Below, in pieces: positions 51,136-59,636 of a stretch of 64,000 bases of DNA. The notes beneath the pieces are model-generated. The model was not told the origin of the DNA. It ran no database searches and worked only from the letters and a program-made list of their open reading frames with translations. The stretch is from contig NZ_BNBO01000003.1 of assembly GCF_014655955.1 (NCBI RefSeq), positions 253,321 through 317,320 of the forward strand, in the 5' to 3' direction. The DNA comes from Kitasatospora indigofera (lineage in GTDB: Bacteria; Actinomycetota; Actinomycetes; Streptomycetales; Streptomycetaceae). The position numbers were made by a program, and so were the translations under genes. The stretch's first letter is position 1; each line of letters begins with the position of its first letter.

Positions 51136-52590
51136 GTGACCGAGATCATCACGGGGCTGTCCATGTCGCCCCTGGAATTCCTCGCCCTGCTGGGCGCCGT
51201 CGCGCTGGTCATGGCGCGCTGGCTGCCCCCCGCCGCCCGCCCGCGCGGCACGATCGCGGCGGGGGCCGTCCTCGCGGCGTCAGCGGTCCCGCTGGCCGTG
51301 ACGGGGATCCGCTGGCAGCTGCTGCCCGTCCTGGCGGGCGCGGCCGTCGCGCTGCCGTTCGCCCTCCCGCCGCTGCTGCGCCGGCGGACCGGCCGGCCGG
51401 CCCGGCGGGCCCGCTGGTGGCTGGCGTTGCCGGGGACGGTGGCCTGCGTCGGCCTGATCGCCACCGGCCCGGTGGCCGCCTGGGCCTTTCCCGTCCCCGT
51501 GTTCCCCGTACCGTCGGGCGGGTTCGCGGTCGGCACCCGCGTCGAGCAGTGGACGGACCCGCTCCGCCCCGAGACCTTCACCGCCGATCCGGACGACCGG
51601 CGCACGGTCGTGGTCCAGCTCTGGTACCCCGCCCGGACGAGCCCCCCGGGCACCCGGCGGGCCCAGTACCTCGGACGCACCGAGCAGGAGGCGCGCACCG
51701 TCTCCGAGGCCCTCGCCCGCTCGGCCGGCCTGCCCGGTTTCCTGGTCGACGGCGTCCCGCGGGCACGCAGCCGTTCGGTCTTCGACGCCCCGGTGGCCGA
51801 CGGGGGCGACCGGTTCCCGGTCGTGCTGTTCTCCCCCGGATCGGGCGGGGCGCGCACCCAGAACACCGCCTGGGCGGAGGAACTGGCCAGCCACGGCTAC
51901 GTGGTCGCCGCCCTCGACCACCCGTACGACTCGGCCGCCGTCGTCCTCGCCGACGGCCGGACGATCCACGCCGTGACCGCCTCCTCCGGCGACCGGGACA
52001 CGGACGAGAGGCTGGCGGCCGACTGGACGGCCGTCCGGGCCGCCGACCTCGGCTTCGTCCTCACCCGGCTCGGCGAGCTGGACCGCGGTGCGCCGGCCGG
52101 CCCGCTGACCGGCCGGCTGGACACCGGGCGGGCCGCGGTGGCCGGCCACTCCATGGGTGGCGCCGCCGCGTTGCAGGCGGCCCGGCAGGACCGCAGGTTC
52201 GGCGCCGTCGTCGATCTGGACGGCTACCCGCACGGCCCCGGCTCCCCCGCCCTCCGGCAGCCGACGCTGGCGCTCACCCAGGCCGACACCCCGGGGACGG
52301 ACCCGCGCTACCTCCCCCGGCTCACCGAGGCCCTCGGGCTCAGCACCGCGACGAGCTACCGGCTCACCGTCCCCGGCGCCGCCCACCTCACCTTCACGGA
52401 CGGACCGCTGTACCTGCCGCCGGTGCCCTCGGTCGTCGGCTCCCTGGGCCGTACCGGGAGCCCGCGCGTGGTCGCCGCGGCCACCCTGGCCTTCCTGGAC
52501 GCCGTCCTGCGGGACCGGCCCGGCGACCTGGCGGGCGACCTGCGGGCCTACGGCGAGCTCACCGTCCACCAACCGGACGGCAGCCGCTGA
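51136..52590 (+). CDS. Membrane-anchored PAF-acetylhydrolase-like hydrolase
   Basis: GTG 51136 follows GAGGATGG. The 484-residue protein has three or four hydrophobic helices in the first ~120 residues (SPLEFLALLGAVALVMARWL; ALPGTVACVGLIATGPVA) and an alpha/beta hydrolase domain of the platelet-activating-factor acetylhydrolase/dienelactone type: VVLFSPGSGGARTQNTAW, nucleophile VAGHSMGGAAAL, Asp in VVDLDGYPHG and His in PGAAHLTFTDGP. It probably hydrolyses lipids or esters at the membrane. Its position opposite the two-component system suggests control by it. Confidence 0.87.
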   Translation: MTEIITGLSMSPLEFLALLGAVALVMARWLPPAARPRGTIAAGAVLAASAVPLAVTGIRWQLLPVLAGAAVALPFALPPLLRRRTGRPARRARWWLALPGTVACVGLIATGPVAAWAFPVPVFPVPSGGFAVGTRVEQWTDPLRPETFTADPDDRRTVVVQLWYPARTSPPGTRRAQYLGRTEQEARTVSEALARSAGLPGFLVDGVPRARSRSVFDAPVADGGDRFPVVLFSPGSGGARTQNTAWAEELASHGYVVAALDHPYDSAAVVLADGRTIHAVTASSGDRDTDERLAADWTAVRAADLGFVLTRLGELDRGAPAGPLTGRLDTGRAAVAGHSMGGAAALQAARQDRRFGAVVDLDGYPHGPGSPALRQPTLALTQADTPGTDPRYLPRLTEALGLSTATSYRLTVPGAAHLTFTDGPLYLPPVPSVVGSLGRTGSPRVVAAATLAFLDAVLRDRPGDLAGDLRAYGELTVHQPDGSR

Positions 52591-52668
52591 CCGGCCGGGC
52601 CGGGGGCGGGGGCGAGCGCCGCCGGGGACGACGGGGTCACCGCTGCCGCCCCGCGCGCCGCGCCCGGC

Positions 52669-53364
52669 CTACGGGCGGGTGTAGGCCGCGAGGTCGGGGA
52701 CGGTCGAGAAGCCGACGCCGTACGCGCTGACGCCGCGGCCGTAGGCGCCCAGCAGGACGCCGGGGGCCTCGCCGGCGAGCACCCAGCCGTACTCGGACTC
52801 CCGGTAGCGGAAGGGCTGCGGGAGGCCGTTGACCGGAAGGCTGAGGGCGGACCAGCCGGGGCCCTCCAGGTCGTCGGCGAGGTCCCAGGCGAGGGCGGTC
52901 TGCTGGTCCATCCAGTCCTGGCGCAGGGCGCGGTCCAGCTGGCCGGGCCAGGTGGCGGCGAGCAGTCCGGAGCCGGCCAGCCAGGCGGCGGAGGAGGCCG
53001 AGGTGGCCTCCAGGGTGCCGGTGTTGTCGGCGCTGCGGCGGACGTCCCGGCGGGCCACGGTGACCACCACCGCGAAGCGGCGGACGTCCCGGGCCTCGTA
53101 CTGCTTGGCGGGCTCCTCGCCGTGCCCGAGGGTGCCGTAGTCGACGCCGGCGCTCTGGCCGGAGCGGACGCCCGAGCCGGCCTGCATCAGCCAGCGGCGG
53201 CCCGTCCAGCCCTCGTCCAGCCCGTACCAGGGGAAGTCCGCCGCCCGGTACGCCAGCAGCGGGTCCACCGGGCGGGCCCGGCCGCCCGGTACGGCGCCGG
53301 ACGCCGCGCCGGCCTCCGGTCCGCCGGCCGTGGCCGTTCCCACCGCATGACTCGTCGCGTCCAT
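52669..53364 (-). CDS. Conserved protein of unknown function
   Basis: I do not recognise this 231-residue protein. After a ~30-residue low-complexity start it has a Trp/Tyr-rich globular domain (LAYRAADFPWYGLDEGWTGR, WMDQQTALAWDLADDLEG, YRESEYGWVLAGEAPGVLL, GRGVSAYGVGFSTV). There is no signal peptide or membrane helix. The extended in-frame sequence before 53364 is of intergenic character. It lies between the hydrolase and tatB, oriented as tatB. Confidence 0.75.
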   Translation of the reverse strand: MDATSHAVGTATAGGPEAGAASGAVPGGRARPVDPLLAYRAADFPWYGLDEGWTGRRWLMQAGSGVRSGQSAGVDYGTLGHGEEPAKQYEARDVRRFAVVVTVARRDVRRSADNTGTLEATSASSAAWLAGSGLLAATWPGQLDRALRQDWMDQQTALAWDLADDLEGPGWSALSLPVNGLPQPFRYRESEYGWVLAGEAPGVLLGAYGRGVSAYGVGFSTVPDLAAYTRP

Positions 53365-53576
53365 CCCCGGGCCTCCTCAACGCCTGTTCCCTGCCGCGGC
53401 GCGCTCCGATGACGGCGTGCCACGGCGTGCCCGCCGGGCCGGTCCGGCCTGGAAACGGCCGGCCGGCGCGACGGAGACAATCAGCACAATAGCGGCGCAC
53501 ATGCCGACGCCCCGCTCAGCCGACCGGCCGGGCGGGGCGTTGGCGCGTCGTGGGTGCGCCGGGAACGGGCCGTGGA

Positions 53577-54017
53577 TCAGGTCGCGTCCAGGTCGAACGG
53601 GGGGCGCTCACCGGCGGCGAGCGGCGCGCCGCCGGCGGCGGCCGACTCGACCGGCCCGGTCTTCTCCATGCTCACCGAGCCCGACCGGCCGTTGACGGAC
53701 GGCGACGGCCGGTCGTCCAGGACGGACTTGATGTCGAGGCTGTCGCGGATCTCCTTGAAGCCCAGCGGGTCCTCGTTGCCGCCCATCAGCTGCTTGCGGA
53801 CGAAGGTCTTGGGGTGCAGGTCCTCGAACTCGAAGTCCTTGAAGTCCGGGCCGAGCTCGCTGCGGATGTCCTCCTTCGCGCTGTCGGCGAAGGAACGGAC
53901 CTTCCGGATGAAGCCCATCGTGTCCTGGATCAGCTTGGGGAGCTTGTCCGGGCCGAAGATCACGATGGCCATGATGACCAAGGTCAGGAGTTCAAGTGTG
54001 CCTATGTCTGTGAACAC
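53577..54017 (-). CDS. tatB: Sec-independent translocase TatB
   Basis: GTG 54017 follows GGGAG; the protein then begins VFTDIGTLELLTLVIMAIVI, the TatA/B signature of an N-terminal helix followed by FGPDKLPKLIQD and an amphipathic helix. The 146-residue length and the acidic, longer C-terminal region favour TatB over TatA. TatB with TatC forms the receptor for folded twin-arginine proteins. It lies downstream of the sigma/anti-sigma pair, its usual actinobacterial position. Confidence 0.93.
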   Translation of the reverse strand: MFTDIGTLELLTLVIMAIVIFGPDKLPKLIQDTMGFIRKVRSFADSAKEDIRSELGPDFKDFEFEDLHPKTFVRKQLMGGNEDPLGFKEIRDSLDIKSVLDDRPSPSVNGRSGSVSMEKTGPVESAAAGGAPLAAGERPPFDLDAT

Positions 54018-54131
54018 GCAAGCTCCCACACTCTCCGGTCGGCGTCCCTACAGGGTAATGGCCGTCGGCCGGTACCGGGGCCTCGAAGTGATGAAGCCGG
54101 GGTGAAGTCCCACCGATCGCCGCAGGTGGGG

Positions 54132-55256
54132 TCAGCGCGGCTGGCCGGGACCGTCCCCGTAGGGCCCGCCGTGGAAACCGCCGTTGTACGGCGCCCCGCC
54201 GTAGGGGCTGCCGGCGGCCGGGAGCCGGCCCGAGTCGCCGGGCGCGGCCGCGGTACGGGTCGCCGCCACCGGCAGCACCGGGAAGTCGACCGGGACCTGC
54301 CCGCTCATCGGCACCGGGACGCCGGCCGGGCCGCGCGCCGGGGTGACCGCCGTGCCGGGCCGGTCGTCGCCCGCCGGGGTGGGCAGGCCGCCCACTCCGC
54401 CCAGGGTGACCGCGGCCACCGAGAAGGCACCGGCCGCGGCGGCCGCGAAGACGAAGCGGCGGGCCCGCGGCTGCGCCGGGCGCCCGGAGGCCCCGGAGGG
54501 CTCGCCCGCGGACCGGGTGGAGGCCCCGGGCCCGGCGGCCGCCAGCGGTCCTTCCGGGCCCGCCTGCGGGCCGCGCCGGCCCATCAGCGGGCGCAGCACG
54601 GATCCCCGGCCGAAGGCCCTCGGGTCCACGCCGGGGAGCGGGGCGTCCGCGCCGAGCGCGCCGCCGCCGAACGAGGCACCCGCGCCGCGGCCGAACGAGC
54701 CGCCGGTGAGCCGGCTGCCGCCGAGCGTGCCGGTGACGGCCGCCAGGCCGCCGCCGGAGCCGCCGCGGCCGCCGTCCGGGTGATCGTCATGGTCGTCGCG
54801 GCCGTCCTGGTCCTGCCGGCCCCGCGACCCGTCGCCGTCCTGCTCCTCGCCGAGCGCGCCGACCGCGAGCAGCCGGGCCATCAGGGTCGAGGAGGGGGCG
54901 GGCGTGCCGGTGTGGGTCAGCAGGTGCTTGACGGCGCGGCCGGCGTCGGCCTCGGCCAGGCACTGCGGACAGGTGGCCAGGTGGGCCTGGACGCGGTCGC
55001 GCGAGTCGTGGCCGAGCTCGCCGTCCACGAAGGCGGAGAGCCGCTCACCGAGATGGTGCTCCTCCGCGGGGGGCTCGGCGCTGCTGCGGACCGCGACCGG
55101 GAGCAGCCCGCTCTCCGGCCCGACGGGCACCTGCGGCGCCGCCGCCGGCTCGGGATCGGCGCCACCGCGCCGCCCCAGCTGCGCCCAGCCGCCGCCACGG
55201 CGGGACGCCGCCCTGCCGGACGACTCGTGCGGACCGGACCGGCCGACAGCGCTCAC
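54132..55256 (-). CDS. Zinc-finger anti-sigma factor (RseA-like)
   Basis: The 374-residue protein has a ZAS/zf-HC2 domain with [20 protein letters not shown] and the Hx3Cx2C motif in AHLATCPQC, followed by a glycine-rich linker, one transmembrane helix ([20 protein letters not shown]) and an external C-terminal Pro/Ala/Gly region ending in GG(A/F)[13 protein letters not shown] repeats. It binds and inactivates the sigma factor encoded upstream. Its start overlaps the sigma stop by four bases (ATGA). The linker is longer than in typical RseA proteins. Confidence 0.9.
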   Translation of the reverse strand: MSAVGRSGPHESSGRAASRRGGGWAQLGRRGGADPEPAAAPQVPVGPESGLLPVAVRSSAEPPAEEHHLGERLSAFVDGELGHDSRDRVQAHLATCPQCLAEADAGRAVKHLLTHTGTPAPSSTLMARLLAVGALGEEQDGDGSRGRQDQDGRDDHDDHPDGGRGGSGGGLAAVTGTLGGSRLTGGSFGRGAGASFGGGALGADAPLPGVDPRAFGRGSVLRPLMGRRGPQAGPEGPLAAAGPGASTRSAGEPSGASGRPAQPRARRFVFAAAAAGAFSVAAVTLGGVGGLPTPAGDDRPGTAVTPARGPAGVPVPMSGQVPVDFPVLPVAATRTAAAPGDSGRLPAAGSPYGGAPYNGGFHGGPYGDGPGQPR

Positions 55257-56083
55257 GACCGCCCCCGTCCACGCCGGTCGGTGGCGCCCGCGTCACCGCC
55301 GACCGCACCGACCGCCACCGGCTCGTCGGAACCGCCGCGGCGCTCGCGCCCGGGGGCGGAGCCGGGGGCACGGTGCTTCAGCGCGGCGCGCAGGTGCGAG
55401 CGGCCGCGGTGGATGCGGCTGCGCACGGTGCCGAGCTTGACACCGAGGGTGGCCGCGATCTCCTCGTACGAGAGGCCCTCGATGTCGCACAGCACCACGG
55501 CGGCGCGGAACTCGGGGGCGAGGGTGTCGAGCGCCTGCTGGACGTCGGCGTCGAAGTGGGTGTCGCTGAAGTGCTGGGCCGGGCTCGGCTCACGGCTGGG
55601 CAGCCGCTCGGCGGCGTCGTCGCCGAGGGCGTCGAAGCGGATCCGCTGGCGTCGGCGCACCATGTCCAGGAAGAGGTTGGTGGTGATCCGGTGGAGCCAC
55701 CCCTCGAAGGTGCCGGGGGTGTAGGTGGAGAGCGAGCGGAAGACCCGGACGAAGACCTCCTGGGTGAGGTCCTCGGCGTCGTGCTGGTTGCCCGTCAGAC
55801 GGTAGGCGAGCCGGTAGACGCGGGCGCTGTGCGCCTCGACGATCTCCTCCCAGGAGGGAGGGGTCCAGGCCTGCGCGTCGGGGCCCTCGGCGAAGGTCGC
55901 CAGAGCAACGGGGGCCTCGGCGGTGGCCTCGGCCGGCTTGTCCAGGGGGGATTGCGCAGGCTGGTTCATCACGGGCTCCGGCGTACGGGCCGACGTGGTG
56001 CCGCGGTGGTGCCGCCGCACAGGGACGTCGCCCTCGGCCACACCTCCTCGGTCGGCTCTTCTGCCCAGCAGGGCCACCACCAT
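55253..56083 (-). CDS. ECF RNA polymerase sigma factor (SigE type)
   Basis: The 276-residue protein has region 2 ([24 protein letters not shown]: [48 protein letters not shown]) and region 4 ([38 protein letters not shown]). It is equivalent to mycobacterial SigE, not to the streptomycete gene named sigE. I start at ATG 56083 ([14 protein letters not shown]), which has GAGG at five bases and, as I recall, matches streptomycete homologues; ATG 55969 ([12 protein letters not shown] upstream) is the alternative. Part of the sigma-anti-sigma-tatB envelope-stress operon. Confidence 0.9.
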   Translation of the reverse strand: MVVALLGRRADRGGVAEGDVPVRRHHRGTTSARTPEPVMNQPAQSPLDKPAEATAEAPVALATFAEGPDAQAWTPPSWEEIVEAHSARVYRLAYRLTGNQHDAEDLTQEVFVRVFRSLSTYTPGTFEGWLHRITTNLFLDMVRRRQRIRFDALGDDAAERLPSREPSPAQHFSDTHFDADVQQALDTLAPEFRAAVVLCDIEGLSYEEIAATLGVKLGTVRSRIHRGRSHLRAALKHRAPGSAPGRERRGGSDEPVAVGAVGGDAGATDRRGRGRS

Positions 56084-56304
56084 ATCCACCTCACCCGTCA
56101 GATCCGGATAAAAGTGCTCAACCCCTGGTCGAGCACCCCTGCTGTGCACTGTCGGCCGTTCGGTACGCACTCCCATCGCCCGTTCCCGACTTCACCAACG
56201 GCCCGCCGCCGGACGCGGTTCCCGGGCGGCCAGTAATCTGTGCCAGGAAATATCGACATCCGGTCGGCACAGGGCCGGCACCCGGCGCTCCGGAAGAGGC
56301 AGCC

Positions 56305-56937
56305 ATCACCGAGTTCGGGGCAGCGCACGCGGCCCTCGCGGACACCTACGTGGGCGAGGACGCCGTCCTGACCTACGCCAGGGCCCAGTCCGCGCGGACG
56401 GGAATCCGCGCGATCGGGCCGAGCGGCGGGGCGTGCCTGCGACTGCTGGCCGCCGCGCTCGACGCCAAGGCGGTGGCCGAGATCGGCACCGGGACGGGCG
56501 TGTCCGGGGTCTACCTGCTCCGCGGCATGCGGCCGGACGGGGTGCTGACCACCGTCGACTCCGAGCCGGTCCGCCAGCAGTTCGCCCGGGAGGCGTACCT
56601 GGCGGCGGGCTTCGCGGCCAATCGGGCCCGGTTCATCCCCGGGCGCGCCCTGGACGTGCTGCCACGCCTCGCGGACGGCCAGTACGACCTGGTCTTCTGC
56701 GACGGCGACCCGGCCGAATCGCAGTCCTACCTTGCAGAATCGTTGCGCCTGCTGCGCCCCGGCGGCATGGTCTGCTTCGAGGGCGTCTTCCAGGAGGGCC
56801 GGCTCGCCGAGCCCTCCCACCGGGACGCCCAGACGCACGCCGTCCGCGAGCTGGTCCGGGACGTCCGGGAGAGCGAGGACCTGCTCCCCGCCCTGCTGCC
56901 GGTCAGCGACGGGCTGCTCTGCGCGGTCAAACGCTGA
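56305..56937 (+). CDS. SAM-dependent O-methyltransferase
   Basis: The 210-residue protein is a class I (COMT-like) O-methyltransferase: VAEIGTGTGVSGVYLLRGM (SAM-binding), TTVDSEPVRQQFAREA, YDLVFCDGDPAES and LLRPGGMVCFEGVF. The family's N-terminal helix (HAALADTYVGEDAVLTYAR) precedes the first GTG (56350), so translation should start upstream. No ATG, GTG or TTG is available in frame; ATC at 56305 (ITEFGAAHAAL) has AGAGG five bases upstream and is the best candidate. It is divergent from the sigma factor gene, as in other actinobacteria. Confidence 0.85.
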   Translation: MTEFGAAHAALADTYVGEDAVLTYARAQSARTGIRAIGPSGGACLRLLAAALDAKAVAEIGTGTGVSGVYLLRGMRPDGVLTTVDSEPVRQQFAREAYLAAGFAANRARFIPGRALDVLPRLADGQYDLVFCDGDPAESQSYLAESLRLLRPGGMVCFEGVFQEGRLAEPSHRDAQTHAVRELVRDVRESEDLLPALLPVSDGLLCAVKR

Positions 56938-57021
56938 CCCGGGCGGGGCCGGGTGCGCCAGGGGTGTCCCTCAGGGCCCCGGCGCCCCCGGTGGCCCCGG
57001 CGCCCGGGGAGCGGACGCCAG

Positions 57022-57056
57022 GGAGCCCGGGCCGACGGTGTGTCGGCCCGGGCTCC
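57022..57056. terminator. Bidirectional hairpin terminator
   Basis: A perfect 15-bp stem GGAGCCCGGGCCGAC / GTCGGCCCGGGCTCC with a five-base loop lies between the converging methyltransferase and DUF3117 genes. Confidence 0.85.
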
Positions 57057-57095
57057 GTGCACATCTCAAGGAGATGAGGGGAACACCCGCTGCGG

Positions 57096-57263
57096 TCAGC
57101 CGCAAGCCTTCTTCAGGGCCTCGCCCAGGGCGTCGGCCTCGTCCGGCGTGAGTTCCACCACCAGGCGTCCGCCGCCTTCCAGCGGAACGCGCATGATGAT
57201 GCCCCGCCCCTCTTTGGTGACCTCGAGCGGGCCGTCACCCGTCCGCGGCTTCATGGCCGCCAT
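57096..57263 (-). CDS. DUF3117 family small protein
   Basis: The 55-residue product (MAAMKPRTGDGPLEVTKEGR at the start, LTPDEADALGEALKKACG at the end) matches the highly conserved actinobacterial DUF3117 family. ATG 57263 with GAAGGGG upstream is chosen over in-frame upstream codons that extend into the promoter. Function unknown. Confidence 0.9.
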   Translation of the reverse strand: MAAMKPRTGDGPLEVTKEGRGIIMRVPLEGGGRLVVELTPDEADALGEALKKACG

Positions 57264-57572
57264 GCTCGTTCCCCTTCCTGCAACCGCGCAGCTACGTACC
57301 GGCTGTCCGTCCACCGCCGGTATCGAACGCATTGATCGGAAGCCATTATCCCGCATGCGGCGGCCTGATGACCAACATCACTCCCAGCACAACCGTGGCC
57401 GGACCCGCCGATACCGGGAGAATTCGTGCCAGAAGCCCCACCACGAGGTCGATACCGGCACCCGGGAAAGGTGCGATACCTCACACTCCCCAGGCGGCCG
57501 CCGGCTCCGGCATCCTGACACACACGACCCGCTCCACCCTCCACCCACCAAAAGCTGGGAGCCCACACCCTC
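57264..57572. promoter_or_regulatory. Divergent promoter region of DUF3117 and hydratase
   Basis: In these 309 bases, on the minus strand, GATAAT (57350-57345) with TTGGTC (57375-57370) at 19 bases, or TGGTCA at 18, makes a reasonable promoter for the DUF3117 gene. The enoyl-CoA hydratase promoter is not obvious. No gene is seen. Confidence 0.45.
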
Positions 57573-58373
57573 ATGTCCGACTCCGTGCTGTACGAGCTGG
57601 ACGGTGGCCTCGCCGTCGTCACCATCAACCGACCGGACGCGATGAACGCGCTGGACACCCCCACCAAGGTGGCCCTGCGGGACACCGTCGCCGCCGTCGC
57701 CGAGGACCCGGCGGTGCGGGCCGTCCTGCTCACCGGCGCCGGCGACAAGGCCTTCTGCGTCGGCCAGGACCTCAAGGAGCACCTGGGCCTGCTCAAGCGG
57801 GCCGAGGAGACCGGCGAGGGCGCGCTGCGGACGGTGGCCGAGCACTACAACCCGCTGGTCCGCGCGCTCGCCGGGATGCGCAAGCCGACCGTCGCGGCGG
57901 TCGGCGGGGTCGCGGCCGGCGCGGGCGCGTCGCTCGCCTTCGCCTGCGACTTCCGGATCGTGGCCGAGTCGGCGGGATTCAACACCTCGTTCGCGGGCGT
58001 GGCGCTGACCAGCGACTCGGGCGCGTCGTGGACGCTCCCCCGGCTGGTGGGACACGCCCGGGCGACCGAACTGCTGATGCTGCCCCGGACGGTCAAGGCC
58101 CCCGAGGCGCTCCAGCTGGGCCTGGCCACCAAGGTCGTCCCGGCGGCCGAACTCCAGGCCACGGCCAGGGCGTTCGCCAAGCAGCTGGCCGAGGGGCCGA
58201 CGGTCGCCTACGGCGCGATCAAGGAGTCGCTGGCCTACGGCGCCTCGCACACCCTCGACGAGCTCCTCGACAAGGAGGACGAGCTGCAGACCCTGGCCGG
58301 CGCGAGCGCGGACCACCGGATCGCGGTCGACGCGTTCATCGCCAAGCAGACCCCGGTCTACCTGGGCCGTTGA
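57573..58373 (+). CDS. Enoyl-CoA hydratase/isomerase family protein
   Basis: The 266-residue crotonase-fold protein has VTINRPDAMNALDTPTK, the oxyanion loop GAGDKAFCVGQDLKEH and AVGGVAAGAGASLAFACDFR, and a C-terminal trimerisation helix. Crotonases hydrate or isomerise enoyl-CoA thioesters in fatty acid or phenylacetate breakdown. The first catalytic Glu position of classical hydratases is not obvious, so isomerase (PaaG-like) activity is possible. It stands alone. Confidence 0.9.
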   Translation: MSDSVLYELDGGLAVVTINRPDAMNALDTPTKVALRDTVAAVAEDPAVRAVLLTGAGDKAFCVGQDLKEHLGLLKRAEETGEGALRTVAEHYNPLVRALAGMRKPTVAAVGGVAAGAGASLAFACDFRIVAESAGFNTSFAGVALTSDSGASWTLPRLVGHARATELLMLPRTVKAPEALQLGLATKVVPAAELQATARAFAKQLAEGPTVAYGAIKESLAYGASHTLDELLDKEDELQTLAGASADHRIAVDAFIAKQTPVYLGR

Positions 58374-58494
58374 CACCGGCGGCGGTCCGGGCCGGCCGTC
58401 GGGGCCGCCCGGGCCGCCGAGCTGCGGGTGACGGCCCGGGCGGTGGCGCGTGACGGCCCGGGCGGGCCGGAGAGCGGGCCGGCGGCCGGCCCCG

Positions 58495-59073
58495 CTACGC
58501 CTTGCCGGTCCGGACGTGACAGTCCGCCAGGTGGTCGTTCACCAGTCCGCAGGCCTGCATCAGCGCGTACGCCGTGGTCGGGCCGACGAAGCGGAAGCCC
58601 TCCTTCTTCAGCGCCTTGGCCAGCGCCGTCGACTCGGGCGTCACGGCCGGCACCTCGGCCAGGGTCCGCGGCGCCGGCCGGTCCGGATCGCCGGCGAAGC
58701 CCCAGATCAGCGCGTCCAGCCCGCCGTCCAGCGCGCGGGCCGCCTTGGCGTTGGCGATCGAGGCCTCGATCTTGGCCCGGTTCCGGATGATGCCGGTGTC
58801 CTGCAGCAGCAGCTCCACGTCGGCCGGGCCGAACTCCGCCACCTTCGCGATCTCGAAGCCCGCGAAGGCGGCCCGGAACCCCTCCCGGCGGCGCAGGATG
58901 GTGATCCAGGACAGTCCGGACTGGAAGGCCTCCAGGCAGACCCGCTCGAAGAGCGCGTCGTCGCCCCGGACCGGGCGGCCCCACTCCGTGTCGTGGTACT
59001 CCCGGTAGTCCTCCGCCGACTCGCCCCAGGCACAGCGCAGCAGGCCGTCCGGGCCCGCCAGCGTGCCGCTCAA
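58495..59073 (-). CDS. tag: DNA-3-methyladenine glycosylase I
   Basis: The 192-residue protein matches Tag: RCAWGESAEDYREYHDTEWG (with zinc Cys and His), the catalytic Glu in LEAFQSGLSWITILRRRE, and a C-terminal NDHLADCHV supplying the remaining zinc ligands. Tag excises 3-methyladenine from alkylated DNA. TTG start overlaps the stop of the upstream DivIVA-like gene by four bases (TTGA), so the pair is co-translated. Confidence 0.93.
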   Translation of the reverse strand: MSGTLAGPDGLLRCAWGESAEDYREYHDTEWGRPVRGDDALFERVCLEAFQSGLSWITILRRREGFRAAFAGFEIAKVAEFGPADVELLLQDTGIIRNRAKIEASIANAKAARALDGGLDALIWGFAGDPDRPAPRTLAEVPAVTPESTALAKALKKEGFRFVGPTTAYALMQACGLVNDHLADCHVRTGKA

Positions 59074-59513
59074 CGATCCGCCAGCGGCTCGTCGGACACC
59101 GGACCGCCGGCGGCCGGCTGCGAGGTCTTCTCCAGCGAGGCGGCCGGGGCCACCACCTTGGCGAACTCCTCCAGGCCCGGCAGCGGCTCGGCGCCGGGCT
59201 CGGCGTCCGGGCCAGCCTCGACCGCGCCCCGCAGCGCGGCGGCGGCCTCCAGCTCCGCGATCCGCGAATCCCGGTAGGCGAGCTCGGCACCGAGCCGGTC
59301 GAGCACGTCGTCCACCTCGTCCATCCGGTAGCCGCGCACCGCCATCGGCAGCCGGATCTCGTCCACGTCATGACGGCTCAACGGCCGGTCCTGCGGGAGC
59401 CGCGCGGCAAGCCGGTCCTGCACCGCCTCCGGCAGCGAACCGCCACCACCCAGCGCCACCAGCGCAGCGCCGCCGACCACCACGGCCATCGCCACCACGA
59501 TCACCCAGAACAC
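59070..59513 (-). CDS. DivIVA-like membrane-anchored small protein
   Basis: GTG 59513 has GGAGG seven bases upstream. The 147-residue protein starts with a transmembrane helix (VFWVIVVAMAVVVGGAALVAL) and continues with a DivIVA-like segment (IRLPMAVRGYRMDEVDDVLD, LGAELAYRDSRIAELEAA). The C-terminal region is low complexity. A DivIVA-domain protein next to tag and folP2 is also found in mycobacteria (Rv1209 region). A role in polar growth is inferred from the family only. Confidence 0.85.
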   Translation of the reverse strand: MFWVIVVAMAVVVGGAALVALGGGGSLPEAVQDRLAARLPQDRPLSRHDVDEIRLPMAVRGYRMDEVDDVLDRLGAELAYRDSRIAELEAAAALRGAVEAGPDAEPGAEPLPGLEEFAKVVAPAASLEKTSQPAAGGPVSDEPLADR

Positions 59514-59636
59514 GAGCTGTCCTCCAGACGTCCGATCGGCCCCGCCAAGCGTGCCGACCCCTACAAAGTGCGAGCATGGTCCCCGAGTAGGCCGGGGGCC
59601 ATCATCGCACCCGCAGCAGCTGTGGAGGAGACATCG

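Noticed and set aside
48783..51866. A single 1027-residue minus-strand protein joining the response regulator to long upstream sequence
   Set aside because: The response regulator starts at 49448 with an ATGA overlap to the kinase; upstream sequence in that frame is the kinase read out of frame.
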